Source: Nocardioides alkalitolerans
Lineage (GTDB): Bacteria > Actinomycetota > Actinomycetes > Propionibacteriales > Nocardioidaceae
Assembly: GCA_038184435.1 (NCBI GenBank)
Contig: CP116227.1
Coordinates: 3,315,501-3,379,500, forward strand
Direction: 5' to 3'
DNA length: 64,000 nt
Below are positions 24,752 to 32,729 of the stretch, piece after piece (the first letter of the stretch is position 1; each line of letters opens with the position of its first letter). The position numbers and the translations under genes were made by a program. The notes beneath the pieces are model-generated. The model had not been told where the DNA came from. It worked only from the letters and a program-made list of their open reading frames with translations, and did no database searches.

Positions 24752-25121
24752 CGGCGGGGCTCCAGATCTGCTCGAGGCGCACGACGAGGACGGGGATGAC
24801 GAGCAGCACGACGAGCAGCACGCCCGTGCCGGCGCGGCCGGGTTCGCCGCCGGCCCACCAGATGCCGACGGGGATGACGAGGAGCAGCGCGACGAGGTAG
24901 CCGATGAACGTGACCACGTTGACGCCCTCGGGCGCGCCGCGCGCCACCTCGACGATCCCGACGACCAGCTGCGCGACGAGCAGCAGCTCGACGAACCACA
25001 GGGGTGCGGCGAGCTTCGGGTCGGGGCGGAGGTCGCGCACGACGTACCACGCACACCACGCCGCCGCCGCCAGCGAGACCGCGACGACGGCGATCTGGAG
25101 CGGGTCCCACATGGCGGCCAT
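24744..25121 (-). CDS. Membrane protein of a two-gene unit
   Basis: A 125-residue membrane protein with four hydrophobic helices (LQIAVVAVSLAAAAWCAWYVV, LWFVELLLVAQLVVGIVEVA, VVTFIGYLVALLLVIPVGIWW, GVLLVVLLVIPVLVV). A short Arg/Asp-rich loop follows helix 1 (RDLRPDPKLA). No family function is known to me. The first ATG, 25121, is used; an internal ATG at 25112 gives a three-residue shorter form. The gene faces the threonine dehydratase gene and its 3-prime end overlaps the next membrane-protein start by eight bases. A TACGAT sequence right at the start may be a -10 element of a leaderless or near-leaderless transcript. Confidence 0.8.
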   Translation of the reverse strand: MAAMWDPLQIAVVAVSLAAAAWCAWYVVRDLRPDPKLAAPLWFVELLLVAQLVVGIVEVARGAPEGVNVVTFIGYLVALLLVIPVGIWWAGGEPGRAGTGVLLVVLLVIPVLVVRLEQIWSPAGA

Positions 25122-25169
25122 CGTAGGAGCCCGTCGAGCGGGTCCGTGGGCGCGCCCTACCCTGAGGCG

Positions 25170-26504
25170 GTGAGCGTCCCGACCACCCCGACGGCCCCGA
25201 CCGCACTGCCCGCCCTGCCCACCGCCGACGACGTCGAGACCGCCGCGACACTGCTCGCGCCGGTCGTCCCCCCGACGCCGCTGCAGCGGAGCGCGCGGCT
25301 GTCGGCGGCGACGGGGCTCGACGTGTGGCTCAAGCGGGAGGACCTCACGACCGTGCGGTCCTACAAGGTGCGGGGCGCCTACACGGTCATCGCCGGTCTC
25401 GACGCCGCCGCCCGCGAGCGCGGCGTCACCTGCGCCAGCGCCGGCAACCACGCCCAGGGCGTCGCCTACGCGTGTGCCCGCGCCGGGGTGCGCGCGACGA
25501 TCTTCCTGCCGCGCACGACACCGCGGCAGAAGCGCGACCGCGTGGCGACGCTGGGCGGCAGCTTCGTCGAGGTGGTCATCGCGGGCGAGGCGTACGACGA
25601 CGCGGCGTCGGCCTGCGCCGAGTTCGCCGAGGCGTCCGGGGCCACCGTCGTCCCGGCGTTCGACCACCCCCAGACCATCGCGGGCCAGGGCACCGTGACC
25701 GCCGAGATCATCGACCAGGCGGCGGACGCGGGCCTCGAGCCCGCGGCGATCGTCGTACCGGTCGGCGGGGCCGGGCTCCTGGCCGGCGCCCTGACCCTGC
25801 TCGCGGAGCGGGCGCCGGGGATGCGGGTCGTGGCCGCGGAGCCCGCGGGGGCGGCCTCCCTGGCGGCGGCGCTCGAGGCCGGCGGACCGACGGACCTCGC
25901 CCACGTGGACCCCTTCGTCGACGGGGCGGCGGTGCGCCGGGTCGGCGCGGTGACGTACGCCGCCGTCGACGCCGCCCGCGCCGACGGGGGCGGCCCGGTC
26001 GACCTCGCCACCGTGGCCGTGCCCGAGGGGCTCATCTGCGTGGAGATGCTCGACCTCTACCAGGCGGACGGGATCATCGCCGAGCCCGCCGGGGCGCTGG
26101 CGAGTGCCGCGCTCCGCCAGGTGGTGGCCGACCCCGACGGCGGCCTGGTGCCCGGCAGCACCGTCGTCTGCGTGGTCTCGGGCGGCAACAACGACGTCTC
26201 GCGCTACGCGGACGTCGTCGAGCGGGCGCTGGTGCACGAGGGCGTGAAGCACTACTTCCTCGTCGAGTTCCCCCAGGAGCCCGGCGCGCTGCGACGGTTC
26301 CTCGACGAGGTGCTCGGTCCCGACGACGACATCACGTTGTTCGAGTACACCAAGCGCAACAACCGGGAGACCGGTCCCGCCCTCGTCGGCGTCGAGCTGG
26401 GCGACCCGGCCGACCTGCAGGGACTGGTCGAGCGCATGCGCACGTCGAACCTCCGCGTCCAGAAGGTCGATCCCGACAGCCCCCTGTTCGGCTTCGTGCT
26501 CTGA
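25170..26504 (+). CDS. ilvA: Threonine ammonia-lyase
   Basis: A 444-residue PLP enzyme converting L-threonine to 2-oxobutanoate and ammonia, the first step of isoleucine synthesis. The PLP Lys is K66 in SYKVRGAY. SAGNHAQGVAYACA is the phosphate-binding loop region and VGGAGLLAG the glycine-rich PLP-phosphate loop. The last ~85 residues (KHYFLVEFPQEPGALRRFLDEVL onward) are a single ACT-like domain, fitting the shorter, one-ACT biosynthetic form (TIGR02079 type). The GTG at 25170 was chosen because the catalytic domain follows directly. No attenuator or leader peptide is visible upstream; the gene starts close to the divergent membrane-protein pair. Confidence 0.94.
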   Translation: MSVPTTPTAPTALPALPTADDVETAATLLAPVVPPTPLQRSARLSAATGLDVWLKREDLTTVRSYKVRGAYTVIAGLDAAARERGVTCASAGNHAQGVAYACARAGVRATIFLPRTTPRQKRDRVATLGGSFVEVVIAGEAYDDAASACAEFAEASGATVVPAFDHPQTIAGQGTVTAEIIDQAADAGLEPAAIVVPVGGAGLLAGALTLLAERAPGMRVVAAEPAGAASLAAALEAGGPTDLAHVDPFVDGAAVRRVGAVTYAAVDAARADGGGPVDLATVAVPEGLICVEMLDLYQADGIIAEPAGALASAALRQVVADPDGGLVPGSTVVCVVSGGNNDVSRYADVVERALVHEGVKHYFLVEFPQEPGALRRFLDEVLGPDDDITLFEYTKRNNRETGPALVGVELGDPADLQGLVERMRTSNLRVQKVDPDSPLFGFVL

Positions 26505-26631
26505 CACGTCGGGCTCCGGCCTCAGGTCGGACGCTCCGCTGCCGATCGCGTGTTACGTCTAGGTGACGTGGGGCACACTGGCCCGCACGCAACGGGCGGT
26601 CCGCGACGGGACCGGCGCACAGGAGGTGGCC

Positions 26632-27669
26632 ATGACGACGACCGGGACGCAGCGACGGCGCGGCACCGCGCGCCGCACCCTCTCCGCCGCCCCGGCGGGG
26701 TCCCTCCTCGTGCGGCGCGACCTCGGTGGCGGCGGTGTGCGCGCGACGGCGCTCGACCTGACGCTCCGGGCCACCGTGCGCCCCCTCATCGCCGCGTGGA
26801 CCCTCGCGCCGGACCTGCCGTGGCCCTACGCCGTCGTCGACCAGGTCGGGCGGCTGCTCCGTCCGCTGCCGGGCACGACGTTCGAGCGCTACCGCCTGCC
26901 GCACTGCTCCGCCACGCGGATCACCACGGCCGCGTCGGCGGAGAGCGGCACCACGGTGGTCTACCTCCACGGCGGCGCCTTCCTCGTGGGCGGCAACCAC
27001 CTCCACCGCCAGCTCCTGAGCCGCGTCGCCCACCGCACGGGCGCGACCGTGCTGGCGCCGGAGTACCGCAAGCTCCCCCGCCACACCGTCACCGACGCGC
27101 TCGAGGACGCCCTCGACGCCTACCGCCACGCCCTCGCCCACGGTGCCGACCCCGACCGCACCGTGCTCATGGGCGACTCCGCCGGCGGGTTCCTGGCGGT
27201 CATGCTGGCCGTCGCCGTGCAGCGCGCGGGCCTCCCCCGCCCGGCCGGCATCGTCGCGATGTCCCCGCTCGTCGACTTCCTCGCCCCCGAGCTGCCCTAC
27301 CCGGGCTGCACCCTCTTCCCCCGCCGCGCGATCGGCCGGTTCCAGCAGCTCGCGGCGCGCGCCAACCGCCGCAAGGGCCTGGGCGACGCCCCGATCGAGT
27401 CGCCGACCCACGCCACGCGCCGCGGCCTCCCGCCCACGCTCGTGCAGGTCAGCTCCGCCGAGAGCCTGTACGCCGACGGCGTGCGCCTCGCGGAGGCCCT
27501 CGCCGACGCGGGCACGGCGGTCGAGCTGGAGGTCTGGGACAAGCAGGTGCACGTATTCCAGGCCGCCGCCGGCCTCCTCAAGGAGGCCGGCGAGGCCATC
27601 GAGAGCATCGGTGGCTTCGTCGATCGGGCGTTCGCCGCGGCCGACGGGGTCGCGGCCGACATCGCCTGA
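26632..27669 (+). CDS. Alpha/beta hydrolase (HSL-type esterase)
   Basis: A 345-residue esterase/lipase of the hormone-sensitive-lipase (family IV) type. The oxyanion motif HGGAF is at 113-117 and the nucleophile Ser183 lies in GDSAGG (181-186). The acid is probably in SAESLYADGVRL and the catalytic His in KQVHVFQ, so the triad looks complete. It likely hydrolyses short- or medium-chain acyl esters; no signal peptide is seen, so it is probably cytoplasmic. The ATG at 26632 has AGGAGG at good spacing. It stands alone, between ilvA and the convergent PP2C gene. Confidence 0.92.
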   Translation: MTTTGTQRRRGTARRTLSAAPAGSLLVRRDLGGGGVRATALDLTLRATVRPLIAAWTLAPDLPWPYAVVDQVGRLLRPLPGTTFERYRLPHCSATRITTAASAESGTTVVYLHGGAFLVGGNHLHRQLLSRVAHRTGATVLAPEYRKLPRHTVTDALEDALDAYRHALAHGADPDRTVLMGDSAGGFLAVMLAVAVQRAGLPRPAGIVAMSPLVDFLAPELPYPGCTLFPRRAIGRFQQLAARANRRKGLGDAPIESPTHATRRGLPPTLVQVSSAESLYADGVRLAEALADAGTAVELEVWDKQVHVFQAAAGLLKEAGEAIESIGGFVDRAFAAADGVAADIA

Positions 27670-27702
27670 CCTGGCCTCGCTGACCCGGCGGGCCGCCCGA
27701 CC

Positions 27703-28533
27703 TCAGGGGCGCTGCAGGGTGCCCGGGTCGACGACGTTGCGCGGGTCGCGCAGCGCGCCGTGGAGCTGACCGTCGCCCGAGAGGCGCACGGTCTGGGGGT
27801 CGTCGAGCAGGTCGACCACGAGCACCGTGACGTTGTCCCGGCCGCCACCGTCGAGCGCCGCCTGCACGAGGTCGCGCGTGGCGGTCTCGGCGTCCCGGGT
27901 GCTGACGATGTGGGCGACGGCGCGGTCCTCGACCATGTCGGTGAGGCCGTCGCTGCACACGAGGAAGCGGTCGCCGGGCCGCGCGTCGAGCACGTGGATG
28001 TCGGGCTGCAGGTCGGCCTCGTCGCCGAATCCCGCGTGGAGGGACCGCATGACGACGTTGCGCATCGGGTGGTGGCGCACCGAATCGGCGCTGATGTCGC
28101 CCGAGTCGACGAGCGCCTGCACGAGCGTGTGGTCGTGGGAGACGCGCGCGAGCTGGCCGTCGCGCAGGAGGTAGGCGCGGGAGTCACCGATGTGGGCGAG
28201 CACGACGCGGTGGCCGTCGGTGGCCAGGGCGGTGAGCGTCGTGGCCATCCCCCGGCGCTCGGGGTCCAGGGCCACGCCGCGGTGCAGGTCGACGACGGCC
28301 CGGCGGATCGCGTCGCCGAGCACGAGCACGGGGTCGTCGTCGGGGTGCGCGCGCGTGGTCGCGGCCACCACGTAGGCCGCGGTCGCCGACGCGACCTCCC
28401 CGGCCGCCGCGCCACCGACGCCGTCCGCGACGAGCGCGAGGTACGGCGAGGAGTAGGCGGCGTCCTCGTTGTGGTCCCGCACGAGCCCCACGTGGCTCGC
28501 CCCCGTACCGACGAAACGCAGCATGCGGTCCAT
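27703..28533 (-). CDS. Stand-alone PP2C-type Ser/Thr phosphatase
   Basis: A 276-residue soluble PP2C (PPM) phosphatase. Motifs in order: RDHNEDA near residue 20, ADGVGG, GDSRAYLL, SDGLTDM and GGRDNVTVLVVD, which carry all the Asp residues that hold the two metal ions. It ends shortly after the catalytic domain, with no transmembrane helix, unlike PstP at 56659-58305. It would dephosphorylate Ser/Thr-phosphorylated proteins in the cytoplasm. No kinase gene is adjacent, so its targets may overlap those of PknA/PknB. The ATG at 28533 is used; a second ATG at 28524 is also possible. Confidence 0.92.
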   Translation of the reverse strand: MDRMLRFVGTGASHVGLVRDHNEDAAYSSPYLALVADGVGGAAAGEVASATAAYVVAATTRAHPDDDPVLVLGDAIRRAVVDLHRGVALDPERRGMATTLTALATDGHRVVLAHIGDSRAYLLRDGQLARVSHDHTLVQALVDSGDISADSVRHHPMRNVVMRSLHAGFGDEADLQPDIHVLDARPGDRFLVCSDGLTDMVEDRAVAHIVSTRDAETATRDLVQAALDGGGRDNVTVLVVDLLDDPQTVRLSGDGQLHGALRDPRNVVDPGTLQRP

Positions 28534-28658
28534 CGTGACACGCTCGGGTGAGCGTCGGCGCGCGATGCCGGCCGGCACGACGCCTGCGCGTGTGACGCAT
28601 GGCACTCCTGGCGCTCTGGGCGTGCTATGGGGCCCCGTCGCGTCGTACCGTCCTCGAC

Positions 28659-29624
28659 GTGACCCACTCGCCCCACGTGACCTGCATCGGCGGTGCCGTG
28701 GTCGACCGGTCCTACCGCATCGGCGGACCCGTCGCCCTCGGTGCGTCGAACGCGGCGACGGGCGCGACGTCCTTCGGCGGGGTCGCGCGCAACGTCGCCG
28801 AGAACCTCAGCCGGCTCGGCACGCGGGCGGCCCTCGTGTCCGTCGTCGGCGACGACGTCCCCGGACGCGCCCTCCTCGACGACCTCGACCGCCTCGGCGT
28901 GGACCGCTGGGCGGTGCGACCGCTGGCGGGCCAGACCACCGCGACGTCCGCCGCCGTGCGCGGCCCCGACGGCGAGCTCGTCGTCGGCGCGAGCGACCTG
29001 CGGGCCTTCGACGAGATCACCCCCGACCGGGTCGCCGAGCCGCTGTCGCGGGTCGACCCGGGCGCATGGGTGTTCGCCGACGCGACCCTGCCCAGCGCCA
29101 CGCAGACCCGGTTGGCGACCGCGCGCCGCACCCGCGGCTTCCGCCTCGCCGTCGACACCGTCGCGACGTCGAAGGCCCCCCGGCTGCCCGCCGACCTCGG
29201 CGCCATCGACGTGCTGTTCACCAACGTCGAGGAGGCCCGGGCGCTGCTCGCCGACCGCGGCCGCGCCCTCGCGCCCGCCCCCGACGGCGGGGACGACTCC
29301 GACGCCGTGGTGCACGCCCTCCTCGCCACCGGGGTGCGTGCCGTCGTGCTGACCCTCGGCCCCGCCGGCCAGGTCGTGGGCCACGCCGACGTGCTCGTGC
29401 GCACCCCCGTGGTGCCCGCCTCCGTCGTCGACACCAACGGCGTCGGCGACGCGCTCGTCGGGGCCACCCTCGCCGACCTGGTGCGCGGCGTGCCGCTCGT
29501 GGACGCCGTGCGGTCCGGTGCCGCCGCCGCGGCCCTCACCACGGAGACGGCCAGCAGCGTCAACCCCGCCCTGTCGCCCGCGCTCGTCGCGTCGCGCCGG
29601 GTCGTGCCGGAGGGCGTGGCCTGA
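28659..29624 (+). CDS. PfkB-family carbohydrate/nucleoside kinase
   Basis: A 321-residue ribokinase-like kinase. The N-terminal GG pattern (TCIGGAVVDRSY and FGGVARNVAENLSRLG) and the C-terminal signature DTNGVGDALVGATLADLV are intact; catalytic Asp264 lies in GVGD. The N-terminal pattern CIGGAVVD with SFGGVARN resembles pseudouridine kinases (PsuK/YeiC type), but substrate choice is uncertain. The GTG at 28659 is used because the fold begins directly after it; there is no strong ribosome site and the transcript may be leaderless. A pseudouridine-5-phosphate glycosidase gene, which would support the PsuK idea, is not next to it. Confidence 0.9.
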   Translation: MTHSPHVTCIGGAVVDRSYRIGGPVALGASNAATGATSFGGVARNVAENLSRLGTRAALVSVVGDDVPGRALLDDLDRLGVDRWAVRPLAGQTTATSAAVRGPDGELVVGASDLRAFDEITPDRVAEPLSRVDPGAWVFADATLPSATQTRLATARRTRGFRLAVDTVATSKAPRLPADLGAIDVLFTNVEEARALLADRGRALAPAPDGGDDSDAVVHALLATGVRAVVLTLGPAGQVVGHADVLVRTPVVPASVVDTNGVGDALVGATLADLVRGVPLVDAVRSGAAAAALTTETASSVNPALSPALVASRRVVPEGVA

Positions 29625-29646
29625 GCCGCGGCGCCGACGGTCGCCG

Positions 29647-30015
29647 TCAGCCGCCCCCCGGGCGCTGCACCTGGGCGGCCAGGCGCTCGGGGGCCTGCAG
29701 GCAGTAGGAGTCGGTCAGCAGCTCGGCCAGCTCCTCGACGTCGGTCGCGTCGTCGAGCACCAGGCCCACGGCGTTGCCCCCGACCACGAAGTACGGCTCC
29801 CCCAGGTGGCGGAACGCCATCACCTCGTCGGGCTCGGCCCGGAACGTGATGCGGAACAGCTGGTCCTCGCCCCCGAAGACGTGCGCCACCGTGCGCCCCG
29901 CGACGCGCCAGCGCACGCCCGTCCACGCGTCCTCCTCGACGCACTCCGGGAACGCCGCCAGCACGGGACGCAGACGCTCCAGCAGCGCGGGCGGGACGTC
30001 GGGGCGGCGGGCCAT
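29647..30015 (-). CDS. MmcQ/YjbR-family protein
   Basis: A 122-residue protein of the MmcQ/YjbR (CyaY-like fold, DUF419) family. Typical features are the central VRWRVAGRTVAHVFGGEDQLFRITF strand-helix pattern and the later GEPYFVVGGNAVGLVLDD. Members are small putative DNA-binding proteins with no firmly known function. It converges with the kinase gene (22 bases between stops). It starts at the ATG at 30015, with a divergent VOC gene beyond. Length is standard for the family; nothing unusual is seen. Confidence 0.88.
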   Translation of the reverse strand: MARRPDVPPALLERLRPVLAAFPECVEEDAWTGVRWRVAGRTVAHVFGGEDQLFRITFRAEPDEVMAFRHLGEPYFVVGGNAVGLVLDDATDVEELAELLTDSYCLQAPERLAAQVQRPGGG

Positions 30016-30147
30016 GGCGGCACGGTGCCACAGGACGCCGACAAGTTCGCCTCAGGTCCTCCGCGGGACCGATGACTTCCGGCGAGCGACGTGGTCTGCT
30101 CCCCCGACGCGGCCGATCAGCGGCCGCTCTCGACCCCGGAGCGCACC

Positions 30148-30573
30148 GTGACGACCCACATGAACACCTACCTCATCTTCGACGGCGAGACCCGCGCGGC
30201 GATGGAGCTCTACCAGTCGATCCTCGGCGGCAAGCTCGACGTCATGACCTTCGGCGACATGGGCATGGAGGGGCCGATGGCCGACGGCGTCATGCACGCG
30301 TTCCTCCACACCGACGACGGCCTCCGCCTCATGGCCTCCGACGGCGGCCCCGACAACGAGGTCGTCCACGGCACCGACTTCGCGATCGCCCTCAACGGCG
30401 AGGTGGAGGACGAGGCGCGCCTGCGCGGCTGGTACGACGCGTTCAGCGCGGCCGGCACCGTCGACGTACCGCTCGACAAGCAGATGTGGGGCGCCTGGTT
30501 CGGCCAGGTCACCGACCCCTTCGGCATCGCCTGGATGTTCAACATCGCCAGCGGCGACGAGCCGGAGGCCTGA
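30148..30573 (+). CDS. VOC family protein (PhnB-like)
   Basis: A 141-residue vicinal-oxygen-chelate protein of the PhnB/3-demethylubiquinone-methyltransferase-like group. It starts with NTYLIFDGETRAAMELYQSILGG, has FGDMGM and an FLHTDDGLRLMASD strand, and ends with WGAWFGQVTDPFGIAWMFNI, all typical of that branch. These are usually unassigned; some are glyoxalase-like or metal-binding sensors. The GTG at 30148 is chosen; an ATG five codons later is possible. The composite palindromic element at 30582-30673 begins eight bases after its stop. Confidence 0.88.
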   Translation: MTTHMNTYLIFDGETRAAMELYQSILGGKLDVMTFGDMGMEGPMADGVMHAFLHTDDGLRLMASDGGPDNEVVHGTDFAIALNGEVEDEARLRGWYDAFSAAGTVDVPLDKQMWGAWFGQVTDPFGIAWMFNIASGDEPEA

Positions 30574-30581
30574 GGGGGTGG

Positions 30582-30673
30582 CACTTTCCCCGGTCAGCCG
30601 GGGAACACGCCACTTTGACCATCAAATTTGATGGTCTAAGTGGTTGGTTCCCCGGTCAGCCGGGGAACCGACC
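30582..30673. repeat. 92-base composite palindromic element, copy 1
   Basis: Three inverted repeats in a row: an imperfect hairpin with the TTTCCCCGGTCAGCCGGGGAA core, a 34-base near-palindrome at 30610-30643 centred on AAATTT (one mismatched pair), and a second hairpin GGTTGGTTCCCCGG-TCAG-complement ending at 30673. The block is identical to 42209-42300 except for one base (T at 30616, A at 42243). It lies between convergent genes (VOC and MpaB-like). Its identity with a copy 11.6 kb away in unrelated sequence shows a dispersed, recently spread or selected element. Confidence 0.85.
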
Positions 30674-30713
30674 ACTTTGCACGTCAACCAACCGGTGAGG
30701 GTTGGGGCGGGCC

Positions 30714-31943
30714 TCAGCCGGGCAACGCCCCGACGGCGGGCTCGTCGCGGCCGAAGTAGTCCGCCATCACCCGCGCGACGACCGCGTCGCCCCAGCGGTC
30801 GAGCCGGGCCGGGCCGCCGGGGAGCCGCCGGTCGATCCGGTAGCGCCACGTGTTCAGCCCCAGCACGAGGGCGTGCGCCCACGGCGGACGCCACGGCAGC
30901 CCGAGGTCGCGCATGGACTCCCGGCCGAGGAACAGCGACAGCATGCTCAGCGTGCGCTCCGCCTTCCAGCGCCCGTGCGGCAGCGTCCGCAGCATCGCCA
31001 CGATGTCCTGCGACAGCCGGGCACCCGCGGGCGTGACGTCGCCCTGGGCGAGGAGCACGTGGTAGTTGATCCGGTGCCGCTCGCGCTCGGCGTCGACCAG
31101 CCACTGCTCGTCGACGCCGAGCAGCCACCCGACGTACTTCCACAGGTGCATGACCGCGCGCGACTCCGCCCGCGTGACCGGTACGCCGAGCGCCCGGACC
31201 CCGAGGAGCACGACGCCGTCGAACAGGCCGAGCGTGCCGGCCTGGTCGGCCTGGTTGATCGGCAGGCCCCAGCGCGCGACGTCCCAGGTGTCGGCGAACC
31301 CGGCGTTGACGAGCGCGTGCATGGCACGGACGTGCACGGTGAGCCGCCAGCCCTCCCCCCAGCGTCCGTCGGCGTCGCGCTGCAGCGCGCCCGGCTGCGA
31401 GAGCGCGGCGGTCCAGGTCTGGGTCTCGGCGAGCCTGCGTCGGGTGGAGTCGCCGACGAGGCCGCCGGTCGCGACGAGCAGGTCGGGCGGACCCCCGAAG
31501 CGGTAGCCCCCGATGAGCGACAGCTGCAGGAGCACGTCGGCGGCGTTCTGCCCGAACCGCCGGTAGACCCGCGCGCCCTCCTCGACGAGCGCGGGGTCGA
31601 CCCACGCGGGGGTCGCCTCGACGTGGGCGAGGAAGGTCCGCAGCGCCTCCGGCGCGTCCGGTACGGCGCCGATCCCGTCCGCGAGGGCGACCCGCAGCTG
31701 GCGGTGGGTGACGCGACGCGGGTCGCCCGCGGGCAGCCGCAGGGCCGCGGCGAGCCGTGCCCCGACGTCGTCCTGCTCGCCGAAGCCGGCGCCGATCCGG
31801 GCCAGCAGGTCCTCGTCGACGTCCCGGACGCGGGCGACGACCCGCAGCGTGCGGCCGAGCCGGCGACCGCGGGCCTCGGCGGCGCGGAAGCGGGAGGGGG
31901 GCGCGACGGGTCCGCCGACCTCGGGCTGGAGGGATGCGCTCAT
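30714..31943 (-). CDS. Oxygenase MpaB/Lcp-like family protein (DUF2236)
   Basis: A 409-residue protein of the MpaB/latex-clearing-protein family (DUF2236). These are b-type heme oxygenases; Lcp cleaves poly(cis-1,4-isoprene) and MpaB cleaves a farnesyl chain. In the middle, RLTVHVRAMHALVNAG carries an Arg and His that could be the conserved active-site Arg and heme ligand, and LPINQADQAGTLGLFDGVVLLGVRALGV is characteristic of the family. No Tat or Sec signal is visible, so this is an intracellular type. It shares a 45-base divergent promoter region with a TetR gene that probably controls it. The substrate is unknown. Confidence 0.87.
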   Translation of the reverse strand: MSASLQPEVGGPVAPPSRFRAAEARGRRLGRTLRVVARVRDVDEDLLARIGAGFGEQDDVGARLAAALRLPAGDPRRVTHRQLRVALADGIGAVPDAPEALRTFLAHVEATPAWVDPALVEEGARVYRRFGQNAADVLLQLSLIGGYRFGGPPDLLVATGGLVGDSTRRRLAETQTWTAALSQPGALQRDADGRWGEGWRLTVHVRAMHALVNAGFADTWDVARWGLPINQADQAGTLGLFDGVVLLGVRALGVPVTRAESRAVMHLWKYVGWLLGVDEQWLVDAERERHRINYHVLLAQGDVTPAGARLSQDIVAMLRTLPHGRWKAERTLSMLSLFLGRESMRDLGLPWRPPWAHALVLGLNTWRYRIDRRLPGGPARLDRWGDAVVARVMADYFGRDEPAVGALPG

Positions 31944-31953
31944 GCGCACCAGC

Positions 31954-31981
31954 CTGACGCGAGTCATCGCTCGCATACAAT
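31954..31981 (+). promoter_or_regulatory. Probable leaderless promoter of the tetR gene
   Basis: CTGACG (31954-31959) and TACAAT (31976-31981) are separated by 16 bases, and the ATG follows TACAAT by seven bases, so the transcript would begin at or near the start codon. GCGAG/CTCGC (six bases apart) and GACGCGA/TCGCGTC repeats overlap this promoter and could be the operator for the TetR protein, acting on both divergent genes. Confidence 0.5.
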
Positions 31982-31988
31982 TCGCGTC

Positions 31989-32648
31989 ATGGAACCCGTC
32001 CGGCGCACCGCCTCGACCCAGCGCCCCATCCCTGGCCTGCGGAGACAGCCGCGCCAGCAGCGCTCCCGCGCGATGGTCGAGCGGATCGTCGAGGCCGCTC
32101 GCGTCGTGCTCACCGAGGACGGCTACGACGCGTTCTCCACCAACCGGGTCGCCGCCCGCGCCGACGTGAGCCCGGGCTCGCTCTACCAGTACTTCCCCGA
32201 CAAGGCGGCCCTCGTCGACGTCCTCACGCAGCGCTGGATCGAGCAGGTCAGCGAGGACGTCACCCGCGTGCTCCTCGACCGCCTCGACGCGACCGGGCCC
32301 GCCATGGTGCGCTCGACCGCCGACGCCCTCCTCACCGCGCTCTCCACCGACGTCGCCCTCCTGCGGCTCGTGTGGGAGGACCTCCCCGGCGCCCGCAACC
32401 TGGCGGGCCGGGAGCAGCTCGAGCGGCGCGTGCGGGACGTGCTCGCGGCGTACCTCGCCGTCCGCCTCCCCGCCGCCGACCGCCCCCGCGCCGCCCGCAT
32501 GGCGTGGGTCGCGGTGCTGACGATGGAGTTCCTGACGGTGCGGTTCGTGCTCGACCCCGACCCGCCGCTGACGCGGGAGGAGCTGCTCGACGAGGTGGTC
32601 GCCATGGGCGTCCGGTACGTCGCGGTCGAGCCGGAAACCTCCGGATGA
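31989..32648 (+). CDS. TetR/AcrR family regulator beside the MpaB-like gene
   Basis: A 219-residue TetR regulator with a basic N-terminal tail, an HTH at about residues 45-75 (FSTNRVAARADVSPGSLYQYFPDKAALV, the usual TetR ending) and a C-terminal ligand-binding domain resembling the TetR_C_17 type. It is divergent from the MpaB/Lcp-like gene with 45 bases between the two starts, so it most likely regulates that oxygenase and itself. The start has no ribosome site but a -10-like TACAAT seven bases before, fitting a leaderless mRNA. Ligand unknown. Confidence 0.9.
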   Translation: MEPVRRTASTQRPIPGLRRQPRQQRSRAMVERIVEAARVVLTEDGYDAFSTNRVAARADVSPGSLYQYFPDKAALVDVLTQRWIEQVSEDVTRVLLDRLDATGPAMVRSTADALLTALSTDVALLRLVWEDLPGARNLAGREQLERRVRDVLAAYLAVRLPAADRPRAARMAWVAVLTMEFLTVRFVLDPDPPLTREELLDEVVAMGVRYVAVEPETSG

Positions 32649-32729
32649 CGCCGGGCGCGTGCCGCGCCTAGGTTCAGGATCGCGCGGCGACCGTGGGGTC
32701 CGTCGCCGACCGAGGAGGAGGTGCGGGCG

